Below, piece by piece: positions 23,881-31,763 of a stretch of DNA of 41,679 nt. Source of the DNA: Fibrobacter sp. Its GTDB lineage: Bacteria > Fibrobacterota > Fibrobacteria > Fibrobacterales > Fibrobacteraceae. The notes beneath the pieces are model-generated. The model did not search any database and was not told the DNA's origin. It worked only from the letters and a program-made list of their open reading frames with translations. The translations under genes and the position numbers were made by a program. The stretch's first letter is position 1, and each line of letters begins with the position of its first letter. The stretch is taken from the NCBI GenBank assembly GCA_024398965.1, contig JAKSIF010000023.1:1-41679 (forward strand). The letters are read 5' to 3'.

Positions 23881-25713
23881 ATGGATCAATCTAAAATCAG
23901 AAACGTAGCCATCATCGCCCACGTTGACCACGGTAAAACTACCCTGGTGGACCAGCTCCTCAAGCAGTGCGGAACTTTCCACGAAGGTGAAGAAGTCAAC
24001 GAACGCGTGATGGACTCCGACAACCTGGAACGCGAACGCGGCATTACCATCCTTTCCAAGAACACCAACGTGATGTACAAGGGCTACCGCGTGAACATCG
24101 TGGATACCCCGGGGCATGCCGACTTCGGTGGCCAGGTGGAACGCGTTCTCGGTACCGTTGACGGTGTGATTCTGGTGGTGGACGCTTTCGAAGGTCCTAT
24201 GGCCCAGACCCGTTTCGTGACCCAGAAGGCTCTTCAGATGGGCCTCATTCCTATCGTCGTCGTGAACAAGATCGACCGTGACGGTTGCAATCCTCACGGC
24301 GCTCTGGACAAGGTCTTCGACCTGTTCTGCGAACTTGACGCTACTGAAGAACAGCTGGACTTCGACAAGGTGTTCGGTTCCGGCCGTCGCGGTATCTGCA
24401 AGGCAGAAATGGAAGATCCGGATGGCGACTTCTCCATCCTCATGGACAAGATCATCGAACGCATCCCGGCTCCCAAGGGCGATCCGAACGCAGAACCGCT
24501 GATGCAGATTACTTCTCTGGAATACTCCGGCTTCCTCGGTCGTTTGGCTGTGGGCCGCGTCCAGAACGGTCTCTTTAAGCCGGGTCTCACCGTAGCACAG
24601 TCCACTGTTGACGGCAAGTTCAAGAACGTCCGTCTCCAGAAGGTTCTCCGTTACGACGGCCTTACCCCGCAGCCGGTTGAAGAAGCCGGTCCGGGCGACA
24701 TCGTTCTTTTGGCAGGTTTCGACAACTTCGACATCGGCGATACCCTGTCCGATCCGAAGAACCCCCAGGAACTCCCCCGTATCCATATCGACCCGCCCAC
24801 CATCTCCATGATGTTCACCGTGAACACCTCCCCCTTGGCAGGTAAGTACGGTGGCAAGTTCATGACTGGTAACCAGCTCCAGGAACGTCTGGAACGTGCT
24901 CACATGGCTGACCCCGCCCTCCTGGTGGAAAAGGCCGACGGCGCTTCCAACTTCAAGGTTTCTGGCCGTGGTATTCTCCACCTGACCATCCTGGTGGAAA
25001 ACATGCGTCGCGAACTTTACGAATTCACCATCGGTTCTCCCCAGGTGATTTTCCAGAACGACGAAAACGGCAAGTTGCTGGAACCGGTTGAAGAATTCAA
25101 GGTTGAAGTCCCCAGCGAATTCTCTGGCGCCTGCATCCAGGAAATCCAGACCCGCAAGGGCGAAATGACCAACATGACCACCGACGAAAACGACCGCGTC
25201 ACCTTGGAATTCAACGTTCCTTCCCGCGGCCTCATCGGTATCCGTCCCAAGCTCCTGTCCCTCTCTAAGGGTTACGCTGTCAGCCAGTCTATCTTCAAGG
25301 GTTACGAACCGTACAAGGGCGAAATTCCCGCCCGTATCAACGGCGTGCTCATTGCCAAGGAACCGGGCGAAGCTGCAAGCTACGCTCTTTCCAACCTGGA
25401 AGACCGTGGCTACCTCATCATCGGACCGGGTGCAGAAGTTTATCCGGGCATGATCGTTGGTGAACACAACCGCGACGTGGATATTACCGTGAACGTTACC
25501 AAGGGTAAGCACCTTACCAACATGCGTTCCAAGTCCGCAGACGACATGATCCAGCTGACTCCGTACCGCCGCCTGACTTTGGAAGAGTGCGTCACCTTCA
25601 TTAACGAAGACGAATGCATCGAAGTCACTCCGGAAGTGCTGCGCCTCCGCAAGACCGAGCTCGACCCGATCAAGCGTAAGCAGCTCTCCAAGAAGCCGGT
25701 GGAAGAAGACTAA
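23881..25713 (+). CDS. typA: ribosome-associated GTPase TypA/BipA
   Basis: A 610-residue translational GTPase, full length for the family. The G-domain motifs are intact: [10 protein letters not shown] (P-loop, residues 14-23), RGITI (switch I), DTPGHADFG (switch II) and NKIDR. These are followed by EF-Tu-like domain 2, an EF-G-like domain and the family's C-terminal domain with SRGLIGIR and [11 protein letters not shown]-type motifs. It binds the ribosome in a GTP-dependent way and is linked to 50S assembly and stress or low-temperature growth in other bacteria. The coding sequence shows the strong C-ending codon bias of a highly expressed gene. It is a single-gene unit, with a terminator 61 nt after the stop. 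Confidence 0.96.
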   Translation: MDQSKIRNVAIIAHVDHGKTTLVDQLLKQCGTFHEGEEVNERVMDSDNLERERGITILSKNTNVMYKGYRVNIVDTPGHADFGGQVERVLGTVDGVILVVDAFEGPMAQTRFVTQKALQMGLIPIVVVNKIDRDGCNPHGALDKVFDLFCELDATEEQLDFDKVFGSGRRGICKAEMEDPDGDFSILMDKIIERIPAPKGDPNAEPLMQITSLEYSGFLGRLAVGRVQNGLFKPGLTVAQSTVDGKFKNVRLQKVLRYDGLTPQPVEEAGPGDIVLLAGFDNFDIGDTLSDPKNPQELPRIHIDPPTISMMFTVNTSPLAGKYGGKFMTGNQLQERLERAHMADPALLVEKADGASNFKVSGRGILHLTILVENMRRELYEFTIGSPQVIFQNDENGKLLEPVEEFKVEVPSEFSGACIQEIQTRKGEMTNMTTDENDRVTLEFNVPSRGLIGIRPKLLSLSKGYAVSQSIFKGYEPYKGEIPARINGVLIAKEPGEAASYALSNLEDRGYLIIGPGAEVYPGMIVGEHNRDVDITVNVTKGKHLTNMRSKSADDMIQLTPYRRLTLEECVTFINEDECIEVTPEVLRLRKTELDPIKRKQLSKKPVEED

Positions 25714-25715
25714 TA

Positions 25716-25733
25716 ACAAGGCGAGAGCCGCGC
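25716..25733 (+). repeat. short post-gene repeat (copy 2)
   Basis: ACAAGGCGAGAGCCGCGC starts two bases after the typA stop codon and matches 12296-12313 except for one base. It is placed between the stop codon and the terminator, as in the first copy. Confidence 0.5.
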
Positions 25734-25773
25734 GACGCAAGCCGTGCGCCACTCAAAACAGTTATGAAAAAGG

Positions 25774-25798
25774 CCCGCTTTCAAAGCGGGTCTTTTTT
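25774..25798 (+). terminator. typA terminator
   Basis: CCCGCTTT-C-AAAGCGGG is a perfect 8-bp stem followed by TCTTTTTT, a classic intrinsic terminator. Confidence 0.85.
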
Positions 25799-25815
25799 CG
25801 TTCCATCAAACTGCA

Positions 25816-26547
25816 CTAGTGCAAAAATCCCAATCGACCTTCACCACTTTGCAAGTACTGATTCATATAGTCCTTACCGATTTGGCAGGCTTCGGGAAGA
25901 GTCTTGCCCAGGGCAAGGTTCGCAAGGATAGCAGAACTCAAGACACAGCCGGTGCCATGCTTACCGCAACCCGGCAGGCGGGGACTTGCAAACTTGTATT
26001 CATTGCCTTCGTGGAACAGGGTATCGATGGCTTCTGCATCCGTTGTATGGCCACCCTTCATGAGCACAGAAACATCCTTACCCATGACCAGTTCACCGCT
26101 TTGATGAGCAGCCTCTAGCCCAAGGAACTTATATTCATCTGCGTTAGGCGTTACCAGGTCTATCATCTTCATGACAGGCAAGAACTCCGCAGCATCACGC
26201 ATAAAGTGAAAACCGGCGCTGGCACTTGCAATGGGGTCCCAGATGATGAAGGCGTCGGGCGACTTTTCTCGAATGTACTCCACCACACGTTTCAGGATCT
26301 TGGCCTTTTCCACCAGGCCAATCTTTACGTACTTGAAGGTATGCTTTTTGAACAAAGTATCAAGTTGGGCCTCGATACGATCCCAGATGACCCACCCCGG
26401 AGAAACGAACTCGTCTTCATTCTGTTCTGTAAGGGCGGTACATACGGCCTGGCCGTATACACCGAAGTGAGCCATGGTCTTGATATCCGAAATAAAACCG
26501 GCACCGGCACTGCCGTCAAAGCCAGCGATTGTCAAAGCGTAAATCAT
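25816..26547 (-). CDS. thiD: hydroxymethylpyrimidine/phosphomethylpyrimidine kinase (ThiD-like)
   Basis: A 243-residue ribokinase-fold kinase. ThiD phosphorylates HMP and HMP-P in thiamine synthesis. Landmarks are ALTIAGFDGSAGAGFISDIKT at the start (family: AGSDSSGGAGIQADLK), TALTEQN, WDPIASASAG, LVTPNADE, LMKGGH, and the C-terminal GCGKHGTGCVLSSAI, whose GTGC anion hole is typical. The substitutions in the first glycine motif leave room for a pyridoxal-kinase role. The start chosen (26547) places AGAGG about nine bases upstream; an ATG three codons earlier (26556) has that site too close. It is convergent with typA. No other thiamine gene is in the window. Confidence 0.85.
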   Translation of the reverse strand: MIYALTIAGFDGSAGAGFISDIKTMAHFGVYGQAVCTALTEQNEDEFVSPGWVIWDRIEAQLDTLFKKHTFKYVKIGLVEKAKILKRVVEYIREKSPDAFIIWDPIASASAGFHFMRDAAEFLPVMKMIDLVTPNADEYKFLGLEAAHQSGELVMGKDVSVLMKGGHTTDAEAIDTLFHEGNEYKFASPRLPGCGKHGTGCVLSSAILANLALGKTLPEACQIGKDYMNQYLQSGEGRLGFLH

Positions 26548-26635
26548 TTCACTCATGCCTCTAAAATACATAAAAAACACCCTCTGGCAAGAGTTTCCAT
26601 AGGATGTATTTTATTGTAGGCAATTTTGTGTTACG

Positions 26636-27967
26636 CTACATGTAAAAGCCAAGCAGAGCAGCAGTGGTAACGCAGATTAAAATCATCGCGGGAGCAATGG
26701 ACCTACGCATGGACTTTGCGCCAAGGAACACCACAAGGCCGCCCTTTGTCAAAGTATTAGCCAGGCTTGCAAGCAAGAAGGCAAGAACCAACTCCCGGGA
26801 GCCAAGACCGTTCTTAAGGAACATATCGATGACAGAGAAGGCCACGGCATCCATCTCGGCAGCGCCACCGAGGAAACTACAGGCGAGAAGAGCACCCTCC
26901 CCCAGGTACACTCGGGCGGCGTTGGCCACAAACATTACGCAGGTAAAGACCACACCGAACTTGATTGCCGGAAGCAGCTTGAAGGGATTGGAAAAGTCTG
27001 CGGTTTTCGGGCGGTGATCGCGGCCTTCACGAATCTTGAGGAATAAGGCGTAGGCAAGGCTGGGCACCACCGGCAGTAACAGCGGAATGGCCAAGGGCTT
27101 TGCCAAGTCCATACTCAAGGCGATGCAAATCAGGTAAAGCCTTACATACATCACCGACCAGCTAAGAACAATCCCTATGGTGAATTCAGACGCATACTCG
27201 ACGTTCTCGCGGCTGCGACCCGCCAAGTTCAGCGTCAGTGCGGTACTGCTGGCAAGCCCACCCAGCAGGCCGGTAAGCCAGATGCCCTTGCCCGGCCCCA
27301 CCAGTTTAATCAGGACGTAGCCAACAAATCCAATGCCCGAGATGAACACCACAAAAAGCCAGATGGTATGGGGGTTCAAAACCTGCAGGCCGGGCGGGCC
27401 GTACGCCTGGTTCGGCAGGAACGGCAACACCAAAGCAGAAATCACGGCGAACTTCACCGTAGCCAGGATATCCTCGCGAGAAAGCTTCTGGGCAAAACTA
27501 TGGAGCTGGTCCTTGACGGTAAGGACCCAGAGCATCACCACCATAATGACACAGGATTCCAGTAGCCTACTGTACCAGCACAGGGATCCCAGCAGATACA
27601 CGATGACAAGAGCCACGCTGGTGGTAATGCCAGCGATTGCCGGCGACGATACTTCCTTAAGCGACGATACATCCTTCAGCGGTGCAACTTCCTTAGTATC
27701 TTCGCGATGGCTCAATCCAAAGGCAATGTGGCTTGCCATCAGCAGCAATCCGATTACAACAAAGCCAGTCACAAAAGGCGCAGGTCCGTTCATCAAGTCC
27801 GAAAGGAAGGCCGACATGGCTCCACCAAGCCCCACCAGGGTAAAGGTGCGAACACCAGCCGGATGCCTGTCCGCCTGGTCAGAATAGGTATGTTCACGCT
27901 GCAGGCCGATAATCAGCCCAATGCCCAGGGCCGCAGCCAAACGATAAAAAACGCTAAATTCCAACAT
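26636..27967 (-). CDS. MgtC/SapB-DUF4010 family membrane protein
   Basis: A 443-residue polytopic membrane protein. The N-terminal part has the MgtC/SapB pattern: RLAAALGIGLIIGLQRE, then AGVRTFTLVGLGGA. The C-terminal part is the DUF4010 type, with GLLGGLASSTALTLNLAGRS, CSFLGGAAEMDAVAFS and ASLANTLTKGG. Related proteins are annotated as putative magnesium or other transporters without firm evidence. The ATG at 27967 is chosen because the frame beyond it has only a TTG start at 28027. A hairpin with a T-tract lies 27-50 nt upstream in its leader. It is downstream of the GGDEF gene on the same strand, with a terminator between. Confidence 0.82.
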   Translation of the reverse strand: MLEFSVFYRLAAALGIGLIIGLQREHTYSDQADRHPAGVRTFTLVGLGGAMSAFLSDLMNGPAPFVTGFVVIGLLLMASHIAFGLSHREDTKEVAPLKDVSSLKEVSSPAIAGITTSVALVIVYLLGSLCWYSRLLESCVIMVVMLWVLTVKDQLHSFAQKLSREDILATVKFAVISALVLPFLPNQAYGPPGLQVLNPHTIWLFVVFISGIGFVGYVLIKLVGPGKGIWLTGLLGGLASSTALTLNLAGRSRENVEYASEFTIGIVLSWSVMYVRLYLICIALSMDLAKPLAIPLLLPVVPSLAYALFLKIREGRDHRPKTADFSNPFKLLPAIKFGVVFTCVMFVANAARVYLGEGALLACSFLGGAAEMDAVAFSVIDMFLKNGLGSRELVLAFLLASLANTLTKGGLVVFLGAKSMRRSIAPAMILICVTTAALLGFYM

Positions 27968-27993
27968 ATCAAAACCGCCGAACGAAAAAACGC

Positions 27994-28017
27994 CAAAAAC
28001 AGGTCTTTTTGAAGACC
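27994..28017 (-). terminator. hairpin with T-tract between the GGDEF gene and the MgtC-like gene
   Basis: Read leftward, GGTCTT-CAAA-AAGACC is followed by TGTTTTTGG. It would end the GGDEF transcript. Because it also lies only 27 nt before the MgtC-like ATG, it could instead act as a leader attenuator. Confidence 0.55.
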
Positions 28018-28083
28018 GTCTTTTCAATCTATCTTTATTTTTTTGAAAAACCGCCCCGGCTATATTCCAAGTCGGAACGTCGC

Positions 28084-29772
28084 CTAACGGCGAACCAGTT
28101 TTGATTTCATTGCAGACTTTTGGGCGTACATTCTGTCATCAGCCAGATGATAGACGTTTTCTGCCTGCACAGGGCCATTGCCACATTCCCTACGGAAGGC
28201 AACACCATAGGCAACCTCCAGCGAAATAGGCAATTCCACAGTGCTAGCCTTTTGCAAAGATTCCATTCGTTGCAATGCCGGTTCAATGTCACTTAAATGC
28301 TCCGCACGGACAATAGCAAGGAACTCATCTCCACCCATACGAATTGTTGTACCCACTCCCGTAAAGGCAACCTTGAACACCTCGGCAAAGGCCTTCAACA
28401 GTTCATCGCCCATGCCATGGCCATAGCGGTCATTAACAAACTTCAACCCATTCATGTCGATACTGACAATGGCATAGTCCGTAGTCACCTTGTCCAAAAT
28501 GTCAAAGATCTGCTGACACTTTGCACGATTAAAAAGTCCCGTCAGGCTATCCACATAGACCATGGCGGCCAGCACATCCTTTTCTGCCTTGTCCGTAATA
28601 ATCTTATGGAGGTTTACCAAGTAGCTCGCCACCAGGAACATCACGAATACAAGAATTCCCAGCGGGATCCAGGTTTCGCTCAAGAAGGTTACGCTGTACA
28701 GAAAACTGCGGAAAACATTATAGCGAATCAAGTCCAAAAGCGCAATGACTGCAAAAATGAAAACGCCCCATGACAAAAGCTTCCCGGACAAATCCAACTT
28801 TTTCTTTTTTCCAAGGGTTTGGCTTCCCAAATAAATAAAGCCAATCAAAACATACAAATGGAAAACCCCAAGGCATTTTGTATAATGGGCAATATTTAAC
28901 CAATGCAACAGGCTCGCCACCACAAAGAACACAAAGTCAACAGCCATTAAAATCTTGAGTCCCAAAGCTCTATTCTTTCCAATGGAGTTCTGTCGCATAT
29001 CCAAAAGGAATGCGCACAAAGGAATCGGAGCCAAATACAGGGTTGTGTACTCAATCATGGTATTGAAGGCAAAATCTACAGAGAAAAGCTGCAGCACCAT
29101 CATGTAGCACAAAGACCAAAGCCCCAGTAGCAAGGCCAAAAGACCGATCATCATAAAATGGACATGGACCACACCTGAAAAGGCAAGAACCAAAGTTGCC
29201 AGCACAGCAAGAATTCCAAAGAGCACAAGGAACACACCAACGATAATCGTCAGCATGTGATTTGCATTGTAGTCTGTCAGCGCGCCATTTTCAGGAAGCA
29301 CATCAAAATCAGGCATTACTGTAAAGGCATCCTTTTCTTGAGGAACAATCGTCACCGTCAGTTTTTTACCAAGAGCATTCCTATTCAAGAACGCGTAGTG
29401 GAAGCCGCTCCCCACAAAGCCATCGCCGTGGTAATTCTCGCCGAAGGAATAGACGCGTTCATCGCCAGCCACCACTTCCACCACAGAATGATAGGTTCTA
29501 AATCGAAGCACCGGATGAGGACACAAGGTATCTGCCAAAACCTGTTCAAACACAAGTGTGTCGCCCACAGCGATCTTACGGGGTAATTTGTATTCTGAAA
29601 GCGAAGGAATAGACGAAGTCTTTCCCTCAAAGGTCAAATTCCAGCCGGAGTCAAGATGATAGGACGCCGGAGAAATTCCGTTGCCACGGATGCCAAAGAA
29701 CAGCGCAAGCAGAACGGCTATCGCAAGGACTGTCGCCACCCCAAACAATATTTTTCTGCTAACGTTTTTCAC
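28084..29772 (-). CDS. 7TM-sensor GGDEF diguanylate cyclase
   Basis: A 562-residue inner-membrane protein that should make cyclic di-GMP. After an N-terminal membrane anchor (residues 8-27) comes a roughly 140-residue periplasmic domain (7TMR-DISM extracellular type), then seven hydrophobic segments between about 175 and 385, a short linker and a C-terminal GGDEF domain (about 400-562). The active-site motif is intact (MGGDEF, GGDEF at 480-484), and the YVDSLTGLFNR and DMNGLKFVNDRYGH landmarks are present. The inhibitory I-site RxxD expected just before GGDEF is absent, so product feedback through it is unlikely. The frame begins with GTG at 29772; AAAGG is immediately adjacent, so the start is not certain. 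Confidence 0.88.
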   Translation of the reverse strand: MKNVSRKILFGVATVLAIAVLLALFFGIRGNGISPASYHLDSGWNLTFEGKTSSIPSLSEYKLPRKIAVGDTLVFEQVLADTLCPHPVLRFRTYHSVVEVVAGDERVYSFGENYHGDGFVGSGFHYAFLNRNALGKKLTVTIVPQEKDAFTVMPDFDVLPENGALTDYNANHMLTIIVGVFLVLFGILAVLATLVLAFSGVVHVHFMMIGLLALLLGLWSLCYMMVLQLFSVDFAFNTMIEYTTLYLAPIPLCAFLLDMRQNSIGKNRALGLKILMAVDFVFFVVASLLHWLNIAHYTKCLGVFHLYVLIGFIYLGSQTLGKKKKLDLSGKLLSWGVFIFAVIALLDLIRYNVFRSFLYSVTFLSETWIPLGILVFVMFLVASYLVNLHKIITDKAEKDVLAAMVYVDSLTGLFNRAKCQQIFDILDKVTTDYAIVSIDMNGLKFVNDRYGHGMGDELLKAFAEVFKVAFTGVGTTIRMGGDEFLAIVRAEHLSDIEPALQRMESLQKASTVELPISLEVAYGVAFRRECGNGPVQAENVYHLADDRMYAQKSAMKSKLVRR

Positions 29773-29798
29773 CTTTTTTTACCCAAACTATTTTTTTG

Positions 29799-30287
29799 CT
29801 AATCTCGTTCCCAAACTTCAAAGACTGTGGCAAAGTCATTCTTCTCGTCGGCCGGGAACGACTCCTCGCTGACCTTACGCCAACCGTCGCCCCACTCCGG
29901 GAATAAGACATCGCCTTCCACCTGAGCCAGCACCCTGGTCAGATAAAGTTTCTTGACTAGAGGCATCGCTTCCTTGTATACGGCGGCACCACCAATGATC
30001 AGGCATTCTGTTTCGCCAGCTTCCGCCGCCGTCTTAATGGCTGCATCCAGGGAACCGCATACAACACAACCCGGGGCCTCAAAGCTTGGATTGCGGGTCA
30101 GAACATAATTCACGCGGTTCGGCAGCGGGCGACCAATATCGTCGTAGTTCTTGCGGCCAAGGACAATGGAATGCCCGGTGGTAATGGCCTTGAATCGTTT
30201 AAGATCGGCAGACAAGTGCCACGGCAAGTGACCGTCACGGCCAATCACGTTATTTTCAGAAACTGCAACGATAGCGGAAATAAGCAT
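29799..30287 (-). CDS. folA: dihydrofolate reductase
   Basis: A 162-residue enzyme, standard size, that reduces dihydrofolate to tetrahydrofolate with NADPH. Landmarks are ISAIVAVSENNVIG, LPWHLSADLKRFK with the catalytic Asp28, the NADPH-binding VLGRKNYDDIGRPLPNR, and LIIGGAAVYKEAMP. It lies 110 nt downstream of thyA on the same strand, and the two enzymes form one cycle, since thymidylate synthase oxidises the folate that FolA reduces. A heptamer/hairpin repeat fills the gap. A GAGG sequence lies before the ATG at 30287. Confidence 0.95.
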   Translation of the reverse strand: MLISAIVAVSENNVIGRDGHLPWHLSADLKRFKAITTGHSIVLGRKNYDDIGRPLPNRVNYVLTRNPSFEAPGCVVCGSLDAAIKTAAEAGETECLIIGGAAVYKEAMPLVKKLYLTRVLAQVEGDVLFPEWGDGWRKVSEESFPADEKNDFATVFEVWERD

Positions 30288-30302
30288 TAAAACCTCGTAG
30301 TA

Positions 30303-30402
30303 GCCATGAGTATTGAGTTTTGAGCCTTGAGTTTATATAATCGCGCCAAAGGCGCCTTATCTTAACTCATTGCTCACAGCTCATCACTGACCACTGATTA
30401 AA
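30303..30402. repeat. heptamer element between thyA and folA
   Basis: The left arm has heptamers of GNNNTGA type (GTATTGA, GTTTTGA, GCCTTGA). The centre is a GCGCC-AAA-GGCGC hairpin (30343-30355). The right arm has the opposite strand form (TTAACTC, ATTGCTC, ACAGCTC, ATCACTG, ACCACTG). The right arm runs into the thyA stop codon. Confidence 0.75.
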
Positions 30403-31210
30403 CAGCGATGGGGGCCTTGATAGTTGGATACGGATCGTAGTCTACGAGCTCGAAGTCCTCAAACTTGAAGTCAAAGAGGTCCTTGACATCCGGATTCAGC
30501 TTCATGGTGGGGAGTGCTCTAGGAGTACGACTCAACTGTTCATTAACCTGTTCAAAATGGTTAGAGTACAGATGGGTATCGCCCAAGGTGTGAATGAATT
30601 CTCCCGGTTCATAATCGCAAACCTGAGCAAGCATCAAAGTCAACAGCGCATAGGAAGCAATGTTGAAAGGTACACCCAGGAAGGTGTCTGCGCTACGCTG
30701 GTACAACTGGCAAGAAAGCTTACGCTTGCCGGAGGCGCCAACGCCACCCACGTAGAACTGGAACAGGCAGTGGCAAGGAGGAAGGGCCATCTTGTCTACT
30801 TCCGCAACGTTCCAGGCACACACCAGATGGCGGCGGGAATCGGGATTGTTCTTCAAGCTATTCACCAGGTTCTTAATCTGGTCAATGTGGCCACCCTCGG
30901 GAGTAGGCCAGCTGCGCCACTGGTGACCGTAGACCGGGCCAAGGTCGCCATTTTCGTCGGCCCATTCATCCCAGATGGTCACCTTGTTGTCGTGCAAGTA
31001 CTTGATGTTGGTATCGCCTTTCAGGAACCACAGCAGTTCGTGAATAATGGAACGCAGATGCAGTTTCTTTGTGGTCAGGCAAGGGAATCCCTTGGAAAGG
31101 TCGTAACGGCACTGACGGCCGAAGACAGAACGGGTACCGGTACCAGTACGGTCAGAACGGTCTACACCATTTTCCATAATGTCGCGAAGAAGATCTAGAT
31201 ACTGTTGCAT
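30398..31210 (-). CDS. thyA: thymidylate synthase
   Basis: A 270-residue ThyA that methylates dUMP to dTMP using methylene-tetrahydrofolate. The catalytic cysteine is Cys146 in [12 protein letters not shown], the same number as in E. coli. Other landmarks are the phosphate-binding RTGTGT at 21-26, [30 protein letters not shown] and GDTHLYSNH. It is six residues longer than the E. coli enzyme, with a small insertion after FQFYV (GGVGASGKR). No Shine-Dalgarno sequence precedes the ATG; a heptamer array starts three bases upstream of it. folA follows on the same strand. Confidence 0.96.
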   Translation of the reverse strand: MQQYLDLLRDIMENGVDRSDRTGTGTRSVFGRQCRYDLSKGFPCLTTKKLHLRSIIHELLWFLKGDTNIKYLHDNKVTIWDEWADENGDLGPVYGHQWRSWPTPEGGHIDQIKNLVNSLKNNPDSRRHLVCAWNVAEVDKMALPPCHCLFQFYVGGVGASGKRKLSCQLYQRSADTFLGVPFNIASYALLTLMLAQVCDYEPGEFIHTLGDTHLYSNHFEQVNEQLSRTPRALPTMKLNPDVKDLFDFKFEDFELVDYDPYPTIKAPIAV

Positions 31211-31213
31211 GGT

Positions 31214-31389
31214 AGTGAAGAGTGAAGAATGAAAAATGAAAGATGAAGGATGAAAGATGCGTAAGGCGAATGCAGCGGCAGAGCTTGCTCTGACATTGCT
31301 GAGCCTAGCATCTAGTAAATGAGCGTAGCGAATTTACCATAGTGAACAATTAGCAATGAACCGTGAAGAGTGAAGAGTGAAGAGTACAA
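31214..31389. repeat. two same-direction heptamer arrays around a hairpin-rich centre
   Basis: Array one (31214-31255) has six heptamers such as AGTGAAG, AATGAAA and GATGAAG. Array two (31341-31389) has seven such as AGTGAAC, CGTGAAG and AGTGAAG. Between them lies an 85-bp centre with CAGAGC-TT-GCTCTG and TAAAT...ATTTA inverted repeats. Array one starts three bases before the thyA ATG, and array two ends five bases from the stop of the next gene. Confidence 0.8.
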
Positions 31390-31394
31390 TCAGC

Positions 31395-31652
31395 CTACCG
31401 CTCACTGTCTACAGAATTAAGTTCACTTGCAAACAGTTCTATACGCTTGTAGGACTTGGCTCCTTCCACTTCCTTTTCTACAAGAAGTCGGTTAAGAGCT
31501 TCTGTCAGCAAATCCTGAGTGTGGCGAGGCACAGGCTTCTTGCCCAGGCGGGCCTTCTGCACCATCTTGTGGTTTAAGTTTTCGGGAAGCATCTCCACCA
31601 GGTCATGGTTGGAGGCGCCAATAGCTGTCAAGATTTCATCGAGCTTAGTCAT
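31395..31652 (-). CDS. small protein of unknown function, possibly DNA-binding
   Basis: An 85-residue protein. The central stretch (MVQKARLGKKPVPRHTQDLLTEALNRL, residues about 30-56) looks like a helix-turn-helix of the lambda-repressor type, with a basic turn and an amphipathic second helix, but this is a weak visual match. There is no signal peptide or membrane segment. The ATG at 31652 lacks a clear ribosome-binding site. It stands between ompA and thyA on the same strand, and the repeat arrays on its 3' side suggest it is a separate unit. Coding status is supported by conserved-looking composition and position only. Confidence 0.6.
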   Translation of the reverse strand: MTKLDEILTAIGASNHDLVEMLPENLNHKMVQKARLGKKPVPRHTQDLLTEALNRLLVEKEVEGAKSYKRIELFASELNSVDSER

Positions 31653-31707
31653 ATAAAGAAAGATACAAAATCAACAACGCCTATTTTGAATCAAGTTCAA
31701 AATGACA

Positions 31708-31738
31708 TCAAAAAAGCCCCGGACTTTCGTCCGAGGCT
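31708..31738 (-). terminator. terminator of the OmpA-family gene
   Basis: AGCCCCGGACTTTCGTCCGA(G)GCT-type stem (31715-31738) is followed on the - strand by TTTTTTGATG. It lies 25 nt after the stop codon of the OmpA-family gene. Confidence 0.85.
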
Positions 31739-31763
31739 TTTGAAACACCTAAGGGTTTAAGGC

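Noticed and set aside
23866-25752. A 628-codon leftward open frame opposite typA
   Set aside because: It arises from the biased codon use of typA. The product is rich in His, Val and Phe without domains.
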